Shown in pieces: positions 55,936-64,000 of a DNA stretch of 64,000 bases (its first letter is position 1; each line of letters begins with the position of its first letter). The translations under genes were made by a program, and so were the position numbers. The notes beneath the pieces were generated by a model. The model did no database searches. It saw only the letters and a list, made by a program, of their open reading frames with translations, and was not told the DNA's origin. Source of the stretch: Ophioceras dolichostomum (lineage: Eukaryota; Ascomycota; Sordariomycetes; Magnaporthales; Ophioceraceae); the NCBI GenBank assembly GCA_003049485.1, contig PYST01000075.1, positions 1 through 64,000 on the forward strand, read 5' to 3'.

Positions 55936-58199
55936 ATGGCCGACGGCGCAAAAGACCCCACAGCCTCCCATGCCCCAATGGCTGTGGGCGTCATCAACAT
56001 TGGCAAGGCTCCTCCCGCTACTGCTGTTGTGGCCCAGGTCAGTAAGAAGGCTGATGACGATGATGGGGGGCCGCTGGCGCCGTCGTCGCCCCGCGATGGT
56101 GCCAAAGGTGATGATGATGATGATGAGCTCGGTCGCCCGGAGCAGGGTGTGGGCGTCTCTGCCGAGGGGGAGGGGGAGGAGGAGGAGTACGACGACAAGA
56201 GGGTCGAACAGGTTTACCGGTGCGTTCCTATTTTTTTCCTGTTCGAAGAGTTTGTGTATTTTGGTGACTTACCACCAGGTTCGCCGTAGACTAACGGAGA
56301 GAGACATCAGGAAACTCGACTTGCGCATCATCTCTGGTGGGTTGTGATCACTACCTTACCTACATACCTTAGCGAGTAGCTGGCCGGTTGGCCCCAGCTA
56401 TGACAGAGGCCCCCCGAACCTCTGTCTGCTTGAGGCCTGCATGCATAAACGAACAGCTCATTAACTGCCCGAGTATCACCATCACAACAAAACAGCCTTC
56501 TGGGTCCTCTACTTCCTCTGCTCCGCCATCCGCTCCAACATCGGCATCGCCCAGACCATGAACGCGTCCGTCAAGCACGACCTGATGTCGGTCCTGCACC
56601 TCACGGCCAAGGACACGTCCACGGCCCTCTCGCTCTTCTACGTGTCCTACGTGCTGTTCGACTGCCCCTCCAACCTGATCATGAGCAAGCTCAGCCCCCG
56701 CGCGTGGATGGCCCGCATTGTTGTTGCTGTTGGCGTCATAGGGGCGTGCTTTGCGGCCGTTCAGGATGCGTGGAGTCTGATGTAAGCTTTCCTTTCTACC
56801 TATGACTCTTTCTTCCCCCGGTGCCTCCAGAGCCCCCTTCACAATATTCATCTTACGAGCCTACCTACCTTACCTACCTAACTCACCATGGGGTTTCTTC
56901 AGGCTCCTCCGTTTTCTCCTCGGCGTGGTCATCGCCGGCATGTGGCCCGGCATGGCCTTCTTCCTCACCATGTTCTACCCGCCCTCGCGCACGGGCAAGC
57001 GCATCGGCTGGTACTTCACCGCCGCCCAGGTCTCGGCCGCCGTGGTGGGGCTGGTCTCGGCCGGGTTCCAGCAGATGGACGGGCTCGGCGGCCTCGTCGG
57101 CTTCCGCTGGATGTTCCTGATCTACGGACTCGTCGCCGTCGTGGTCGGTATCTCCCTGCTCTGGTGGCTCCCCGAGCGGCCCTTGCCCCCGGGACAGGTC
57201 CGCCCGCGCAGCAGCAAGTGGTGGCTCGCGTGGCTGCCCCGGACTCCCGAGGCGCTGAGCGGCGAGGACGCCGTCGTCCACTACCGAGAGCTCAAACGGG
57301 TCTACCACGTGCGACCGTGGAACCTCAGGGACCTGGGCCTCGTCCTGATCGACTGGAGGCTGTGGCCGCTGGTCATGATGTACTTCGGCGTCGTCGGCGT
57401 CGGCATCGGCACGCAGCTGTACGGCACGGTGATCATTTCCGCGATCAACCCCCAGTTCACCGGTGTTCAGCTGAGCTTGCTTTTTGCGCCGATCTGGATT
57501 GTAAGGCACCCCGCCCCTAAAAAAAGTTGACTAGGCTCGTGCGAGCTTTTGTTGGCCTCGTTTTCTCGCTTACTAACTCGTCGTACACGAAAAAAGATGG
57601 ATCTCATCGCCATCCTCCTCGTGACTCCCATCTCGGACCGCTTCCACCGCCACCGGGCCATCTTCTTCTCCGCCGCGACCTCGATCCAGATCGCGGGCCT
57701 CCTCACCGTGACCTTCGCGCCGACGTCCAACCCCTGGGCCCGCTACGGCGGCCTCCTGCTCGTCGGCTTCGGCCTCGGCCCCACCGTGCCCATCTGCATG
57801 ACCTGGACCAACGAGATCTTCCAGCGCCGCCACGGCGAGGTCGGCGTGGCCGCCGCCTCCGCGCTGGTGTCCGGGCTGGGCAACCTGGGCAGCGTCACGA
57901 CCACCTACGCGCTGTACACGGGCTGGCCGGACGACGCCCAGAAGGGCCCCTACCAGTACCGCAAGAGCAACCTCATCATGATTGGCATCTTGGGCGTGAG
58001 CATCGTCAGCAGCTTCGTCATGGTCGCCCTGCTCGCGGCCTTCGGGAACAGGCCGAGCCAGAAGATGATGATCGCCTCCAGCGGCAGCAGCTCTGCGAAC
58101 GACGCTGCCGCTGCCTCCTCCGAGGACGAGTTCCAGGACTCGGCTGCCAGACGCGAGCTTCGCCAGCGCGGCTTTAGCCGCATGTGGTGGAGCAAGTAG
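55936..58199 (+). CDS. MFS transporter, anion:cation symporter family (Dal5/Tna1-like)
   Basis: Five exons: 55936-56219, 56290-56336, 56496-56781, 56903-57500, 57597-58199; joined frame 605 residues. The cytoplasmic N-terminus is Asp/Glu/Ala-rich (about 95 residues), then the family opening (LTERDIRKLDLRIIS|AFWVLYFLCSAIRSNIGIAQT). Twelve transmembrane helices are expected; visible ones include SLFYVSYVLFDCPSN, LLGVVIAGMWPGMAFFLTMFY, MMYFGVVGVGIGTQLYG and ILLVTPISDRFHRHRAIFF. Conserved text such as GMWPGMAFFLTMFYPP and LIYGLVAVVVGISLLWWLPE fits ACS-family permeases for allantoate, nicotinate, pantothenate or similar organic anions; the substrate cannot be told. The second exon is only 47 bases. 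The fourth intron has a perfect TACTAAC branch site (57571). Confidence 0.88.
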
Positions 58200-58585
58200 C
58201 GTTGATCCATGTTGCCCTGGCCTTGCCTTCCGGCTCTGTGTGGGTGTCAATCGGCCAGGGTTTCGTGGTGGCTGTGGTGGTGGTGGTGGTGGTGGTGGCT
58301 GTGGTATCTGGTCCGGGGGCATGGGCATTCAACAGCAAGGCCGTCCGGCACGACACGAAACCACACGACATCGAGATGGAGTGGCGGTGCATCCAGTCCC
58401 TCTCCTTCTTCTCTTCTTCTCGGAAGCAGCTCAACCTGCTGCAACAAGTCCTAGACTCTCTGGATACACAATCTCTCCAATAAGCTCCTCCTTCGGTTCA
58501 ACACGCGCAAAATCACAGAACCCCTACGCAACCTTATCTCTCCTTCCGAGCTCGTATATATACCCGTCACCCGAGCTGGAAACAT

Positions 58586-58676
58586 CTCGACAGCGAAAGT
58601 GCCGTTGCGCCATCGCTGGGCACCGGCACATAGATTGGAGTCAACCCCTCTGAGGCGACAATGCTACCGCGCTATC
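58586..58676. repeat. Duplicated block, copy 1
   Basis: Begins CTCGACAGCGAAAGTGC, with CGCCATCGCTGGG closing a potential stem (CAGCGA/TCGCTG). A related element GCGACAATGC...CGCTATCG lies 68 bp further on. Confidence 0.6.
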
Positions 58677-58875
58677 GTCTTGGGGTTGTCCGGTGGGATA
58701 GTTGCGTGGGAACGGTGGCGGTCTTGCGCGCATTTTTCTCTCTCGATTTTTACTCCTTTTTTCTTCTTAATGTCTTGTTTTGCTCTTTTTATTATTGTTT
58801 TTGGCTTTATGATACCCCATCCGTGTTTGGATACGCTGTCTTTCGAAAAAGAAAGGTCTTCTTCACCTTAACCAA

Positions 58876-58966
58876 CTCGACAGCGAAAGTGCTTCTACGC
58901 CATTGCTGGGACGGCGTGTTTTGGACCGAGGCCGAGACTGCCGACGACAATGCTTCTACGCTATCG
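58876..58966. repeat. Duplicated block, copy 2
   Basis: Same layout as copy 1 with the same 68-bp internal spacing, although the DNA between the two conserved elements is unlike copy 1. The stem change CAGCGA/TTGCTG keeps pairing through a G-T wobble. Confidence 0.6.
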
Positions 58967-59336
58967 CCGGTTCGGCCTCGTGGGAAAAACTACCCGTTTT
59001 CTTGTCCCTCCCATTTCCCCTACTTCCCCCTTCCACCTTTCCCCTTTTCCCAATCCCCATCCCCATCCCCCTACATACCAACGCACAAATCGAGTGAAGA
59101 CCTCATATCACCTAAAAAGAAGTGGACATGACCGACCAATCATTCTTTTTTTCCGAATTCTGTTATACAACCTTATGTGGTTGTCCAACCAACCCAGTCA
59201 TGTACCTCTGGGGGTTTATAATTGAGAGTCATTGTCCCAAATTCTCGTCCTTCCCTTCATTCTGGATTGTGCTCCTTGATGCCGTGCTACCTTCCTGCCT
59301 TTTCTCCCGATCACCCGACCGGAGAAGCCGAGACGC

Positions 59337-60500
59337 CTAGAACAAGGCCCACGTTGCAAGACCGGCAGCGATAACAACGGCCTTTCGCACCAATGCCAAA
59401 ACCAGATCCGGGTCCTGCACCCAGCTCTCGGCAGATGAGTCCTCGTCCTTCCCGTTTGAGTGCCCGTGCCCGTGCTCCTCCAACTCGTTCTCGAGATCCT
59501 CGTCGCTCATGCGTTGGAGGTACATTGCACATGGAGCCCCGAACAGCGGCCTGATCACCACAGTCTGCTCGGGAACCGCGGCGGCGTCGACCATGGGACA
59601 TGTCGCCACTTCCAGGTCCTTCGGTATCGAGGGATAGGAAAATGCCGGCGCGTTGTAGTCCGGTAACGGCAGGCCGTTCGTCCAGGTGGCGTTCACACCT
59701 TGGTCGGTCTTGCAGTAGCGCCCACCCAGGTAGTTGCTCAATACGTCCTCGAAACGGACGGTGGCGCACTGTGGTGGCAGTCAGAGGAGAGATATGCCGC
59801 GGGGGATCAGAAGAGGTAGGTTAGTGGGACTGAGGAAAAGGATTCTTGGAAGTGAATGATTGTGTGCTTAGCGGAGTCACCCCATCCCATCCTGTCTCTT
59901 CTCCCCGTTCCATTTAGTGATCGGGAAGCTATACGTACCTGGTGGTATGTGTGTGTGATATTGACGTGGAGGTGTACCTGAAGAACGGCCAGCAGACCGT
60001 CAAACTGGGGGATTCCCAGAATTTTGGGCACGCAGAGGTTACCCGGTGCTGTCTGGTTGATCATCGGAGCGAGGGCCTGCCATCCCATCTTCTCGTTGCG
60101 GAAATTCCTTCTCAGCACGGCCCGGAACTCCCACTGTATAAAGCGATCGGGACGAGTCGGGCTCAAGTTAGTACGGGAAAAGGTCAATCTGTGCCTTGGG
60201 GTGCCCGACTGGTGTTGTTCAGTGACATACCACGGCAACCGGTTCGGTGGTGAACAGGGACACGGCAGTTCCTCTCACGCCCCAGGGAAAAGGAACCTCG
60301 GTCACATTGTGCGTCCTGTCCGATGTTCCTATACAAGAAGGGAGCGGCCGTCCATTCTTGTCCTTGGCGGCGTTATTCGTGGGGGGTTGCACGCTGATGT
60401 CCCTGATGTCGTGACCTGCGCGCAGGTGAAGGTGGCCGTGGACCCAGCAGGGCCGGCAGAGGCCGAGAAGCAAGGGGAGAAGAAGATTAAAAGGATGCAT
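59337..60500 (-). CDS. Secreted, probably GPI-anchored BIM1/X325-like protein (divergent)
   Basis: Three exons read right to left: 60500-60231, 60133-59939, 59768-59337; joined frame 298 residues. The first intron has a TACTAAC branch site and ends TACAG. The signal peptide MHPFNLLLPLLLGLCRPC...VHG is followed by mature HLHLRAGH, so a histidine at the new N-terminus is possible, as needed for LPMO-like copper sites. The body has PSCIGTSDRTHNVTEVPF, GNLCVPKILGIPQFDG and HVNITHTYHQCATVRF, which line up with the neighbouring gene at 62114 (PPCGG, FCIPEL, GITYQCALVHF). The C-terminus ends in a hydrophobic helix (LVRKAVVIAAGLATWALF) suited to a GPI signal. Membership of the BIM1-like/X325 group (PF20238) is inferred. 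An internal copper-ligand histidine is not obvious here, so function may differ from copper binding. Confidence 0.65.
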
Positions 60501-62113
60501 TCTTGACGGACCGACCATATCTGGTGAGATCGGAATGGCCAAGAAAGGTTGCGGCAGACGAAAGGGTCTCCCTCAGTAGCAAGACTGGCATGGCTTGATT
60601 CCAGAAGCGACCGGGAGTTGTTTCGGTCGTCGTTGAACATTCCAGATGACCGGACAACGAGATTGACCGACCGGCTCCCCGGGTCGGGCGAGAATGTTTT
60701 GGGCCATTGCGGTGTCGGGACTTCTACCGCATGGCATCAAGTCATTCATTCCCCGAGCTTCAACATCAGCGGACTAAAGACAGACATGAGAAGGACATGA
60801 CGAGGCAAAAATATGGGACGGAAGTTATCCGGTCCTCAATCTCTCCCAAGAGTACGTGATGAATAATATCAAGATATCATTGAAATTCACATCGTTTGCA
60901 CCCAGTGGTTCGGCTTTTGTTCAGTGAAGGGAGAAACGCCTCTCCTGTGATGAGAGACCAAAATCACGAATGCCAAGACATATCGCTGGTCGCAATTACC
61001 ACAAAGGGCAGCATTGTTTGTGTCCCCCTGCATAGTTCTGAATTGTGATTGGCCCTTGAGCAACTTATTGAAGGAGCTGGCTGGTGGTCTAGACCGGTCC
61101 ATGGAGCTGAAGCTGCAAGCCACACACGGAACAGGGGAGCTCTCTGCATATTCCGCAGAAACGCCAACACAACCTTACCTCCCGCTCTCATATTGCAGGT
61201 AAACCCGGTCTTCTTGCCCTGGAGTTCGACCTCGACCCCCTCAAGCTCAAGCTACATACGATGTAGCACCAACGTGGGTGGCTATACGCTACACAGAGCC
61301 ACCCGACAAGTCGAAAGAGGCGTCACAGTTAATTCCATTCTATTCTTTCTTTCTGTACCGCACCGGGAGTCGCCGGCGAGTGGCGTCCCGTCCGCTAATC
61401 TGTCTCAGGGGGCTTTCGGCGGCCAGCAGGACGATGGTCGATGGTGTACTGAGTACATGTAGACCGACGGTGGAGGGAATTGGAAGACGCACCTTCCCTA
61501 AAATGTGGCCGCCACCCACTACCTGCTTCTGTCAAACTCTCTCCCACCCGCGACTGCCCCCCATAGCCTGCTTTATTTCACCGTATCGTGAAGCACACCT
61601 TCCATCGAGACTGAAAATCATGGAACCCTCTTTCCGTCCTCATGGCAAATCCATCGCAAAATGATCTCACCGTGTATCCTGATCCGGGTGTTCTCCTTCC
61701 CCCAGAACACGACCAGTGCCTTCCCCAGGCAAAAAGGCCAGACATTTTAAGCTGAGCCATGTCTTGCCATTCCTCTCGAACTGAAAAGAAAGAAGGAAAA
61801 AAATCTCAGACATCGAGCACCCCTCTTTTATGTCCCCAGTCTCGACATCGCAACAATATCATCCATTTGGGACTCTTTGGGCCGAGAAAATCCTCTTCCT
61901 CTCCTCGCCTCCTGGCCACGCTGCCGTCAACGTCAAGGGACCGTTCTGCTGGCCATTCGTTTCAACTCCCCAGCCATCCTTTGTGCCGTAGACAAAACTC
62001 GGGGCATATTTGGTTTCGCCCACACACCCGACCGGCTCGGCTCGGCCTGGACTAGACTGGACTCTCTCTCCTCCGCCCTTCCTTCCTTGTCCGCACTAGG
62101 CATCCTCGCGACA
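60501..62113. promoter_or_regulatory. Divergent promoter region between the two BIM1-like genes
   Basis: About 1.6 kb between start codons at 60500 (minus) and 62114 (plus). No supported gene inside. If both genes respond to copper or cell-wall signals, shared sites should lie here, but I see no certain copper-response element. Confidence 0.5.
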
Positions 62114-62963
62114 ATGCATCTTCTCCTGTCAGCGCTCGTCTTCGCCAGTCTGGCTATCGGCCAGGGCGCGGCGCACTTCCTGCTCAAGCTCCCTAGAGGC
62201 CTCGGCTACGACATCAAGTCGGCAGAAATCCCGCCCTGCGGCGGATTCGCGTTCGAGGGAATGCTCATCGGGACCAACTTCACGATCGACGGATACCCCT
62301 TCTCGGCCATTTCCACCCACGCCGACGTCACGTACACGGCGACCCTCAAGTTCATGAACAAACCCGATATGAACGAGACGGATCTCATGCCCCCTCTGGC
62401 GGTGTCGATGTACGGCTCCTTCTGCATCCCCGAGCTGAAGGCCAGGGAGGAGTGGCTCGGCGAGATGGCGGAGTTGCGGGTCACGCAGTACCATGCTTCT
62501 GGCATAACCTACCAGGTTTGTCCATTTCAGTCTCTTGGTGCAGAATGACGGTTTTTCTGCCTCCCTCTCCTCCCTTAGGACGGCGTGTCACCGCATTTCT
62601 GTCTTTCTTGGTGTCGTCTGCTCCCCGATAAAGCAGCCGGGCGTCTATGCTGACTTCAATACTTTCGTCCTTGTCGAACCTGGTCAAACCCGGTCACACT
62701 TCCAGTGCGCTCTTGTTCACTTCACCCCCGGATTCCTGAATGGCAGCAACATGGTCGACTGCAAGAACACAACCGGCGTCCACGGCGAGTTCATGCCGTG
62801 GGGCTCCCTTCCCACGACGACCCCCACTGCTTCCGCCGCCACCCCTACCGGGACGGACGCGGACTCCGAGTCCATCGGCAACGTGGCTCGTGGAGCCTCT
62901 GGGCTTTGGGCTGCGGTGGCGGCTATGGTCGCTGTGCTTCTCCTTTCCCCAGTCCAAGACTAG
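62114..62963 (+). CDS. BIM1/X325-like (LPMO-like) secreted copper-binding protein, GPI-anchored
   Basis: Two exons, 62114-62515 and 62706-62963 (intron GTTTGT...TTCCAG); joined frame 219 residues. Signal peptide MHLLLSALVFASLAIGQGAA is followed by HFLLKLPRGLGYD, so cleavage would expose an N-terminal histidine, the hallmark of the copper histidine brace. Next come PPCGGFAFEGMLIGTNFTID, STHADVTYTATL with a candidate second copper histidine, YGSFCIPEL, and RVTQYHASGITYQ|CALVHFTPGF. N-glycosylation sites (NFT, NET, NGS, NTT) are frequent. A Thr/Pro/Ala-rich stretch and a hydrophobic tail (GLWAAVAAMVAVLLL) give the typical GPI arrangement. X325/Bim1 proteins bind copper but do not cleave polysaccharides; Bim1 in Cryptococcus helps copper uptake. 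Role here inferred from family. Confidence 0.78.
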
Positions 62964-64000
62964 CTGGGGCATCTTGACGACTCAAGGGCAGCATGAGCTT
63001 GTCTTCTCGGTCATGCCAGGCCAGTCTGCGGCTAGCGAGGAGACCAAAAAAAGAACATCGGTATCAATGAGGCTTTTTTGTTTGGCGCAGGCCAGGACGG
63101 TGAAGGGGGTGAAACCTCTTAAGACTGTGAGCATGGCTTTTAATCTTGTCAGCTCCCTGTAAAATGGTGGTCCTATACATCCATCGATCTTTGGACCTTT
63201 TTTGTTGCAGCATGTTTTGTATGTTTTACCGGAGGAGCGTGGTTGTGGAGTTTGTTTGTCTGTCTCGAGCTGCCGAGAATGCCTTTGCAATGTTTTACCA
63301 TCAATACCCCTAACAACGTCACTGTCGGATTTTGGAGTCAAATATGGCCATTACGTCGAACCTAGCCATTGCTCCCGGAGCCTCCTTTCTACTTGTACCT
63401 CTATCTACACGGCGATGCTCACGACTTTTTAGAAAAGCTGCGCCATGATGTCTTTTAAGAAACAATGTATTTAGTACCAGTCTGTCGTCTGTAGGTTGGC
63501 GATCGTCAATCTAGGTAATTTGCTCTATCTCGAAAGACGTACAGGGACTTAACGGCCCGTTACAGCCCATCTATATAATGGTTCGGGGTTAACCACCACA
63601 GACGGCTGTAGCCGAGGACGATTCAGCCTGAACATCGGAGGGCTCCCCCACCGATGGAGGCCGGCCCTTCTGGCTGGGTAGTCTTTGCGTATGTGGATGA
63701 GATAGGTATACTCTCCCGTCTCACTCTGATTCCCGCTGGCTTGGAAATATATTATATCACACCAACCGGGTATCGGCTTTTCTTTCTATCTCTGCCTTGC
63801 TGATAATGGACTCACTGACTGGACCGCGTTTCCGAGCACCAGGAACAAGCGGCACGATCTCCCATCTGGGGCCGGGTGTAATTTGGACCATTTCGCATCT
63901 TAGATAACACACGAATCGTGGCAAGATGATATGGCAAGCATGCGCATGGACAGATGACAGGCCGCTTATCATGTTCGGGAGTCTCTGATGCAGCATGAGG
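62964..64000. other. Right flank, no supported gene
   Basis: 3' flank of the BIM1-like gene and about 1 kb of further sequence without recognisable coding content. A gene crossing the window edge cannot be excluded. Confidence 0.45.

Larger units (their letters stand above)
58200..59336. other. Spacer with a duplicated hairpin-like block
   Basis: No supported gene. Carries two copies of a roughly 90-bp arrangement 290 bp apart (58586-58676 and 58876-58966), described in the findings, and a (GGT)n-like tract at about 58268-58300. The forward frame at 58661-59131 is not family-like. Confidence 0.5.

Overview
The window is genomic DNA from a filamentous ascomycete, most likely a Sordariomycete (Chaetomiaceae/Sordariales-like). 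Evidence: short spliceosomal introns (GTNNGT...CAG, some with a TACTAAC branch site), GC-rich coding sequence with strong third-position C/G, HET-domain and PNP-NB-ARC-TPR (fungal NLR) genes, a Tad-like LINE, and stop codons that look like repeat-induced point mutation (RIP).

Layout. About 1-30 kb is accessory. It holds microsatellites, a degenerate repeat-family ORF with CAG-to-TAG stops (about 1.6-2.9 kb), a broken TPR-CHAT gene interrupted by a solo LTR with a 5-bp target-site duplication (3.1-6.2 kb, minus), a large intact-looking PNP_UDP/NB-ARC/TPR NLR gene whose last nine 126-bp repeats are almost identical (7.6-12.8 kb, plus), a dead Tad-type LINE (13.4-19.0 kb, minus), a broken host gene fragment (19.26-19.79 kb), a HET-domain gene with a hydrophobic N-terminus (20.3-23.0 kb, minus), and a six-exon membrane protein with C-terminal ankyrin repeats (23.5-29.8 kb, minus). 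NLR, CHAT and HET families are linked in fungi to self/non-self recognition and regulated cell death, so this block looks like an allorecognition or innate-immunity neighbourhood.

About 31.6-64 kb is mostly core, single-copy type: a Sac-domain phosphoinositide phosphatase with an hSac2-like tail, a BMT6-like 25S rRNA methyltransferase, transketolase (six exons), a Ser/Gly-rich conserved protein, a long coiled-coil (golgin-like) protein, a C2H2 zinc-finger regulator, a Dal5/Tna1-type MFS anion:cation symporter, and two divergent genes for secreted, probably GPI-anchored BIM1/X325-like (LPMO-like copper-binding) proteins. Between them lie long intergenic stretches (46.8-50.7 and 51.8-55.9 kb) without recognisable genes. 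I saw no tRNA, 5S rRNA or CRISPR by eye.

The most interesting biology is the head-to-head TPR-CHAT / PNP-NLR pair, where one partner is intact and evolving by repeat turnover and the other has been destroyed by a retrotransposon and frameshifts. Exon boundaries were chosen by hand from splice consensus and frame; the models given with residue totals close in frame, but none has transcript support.
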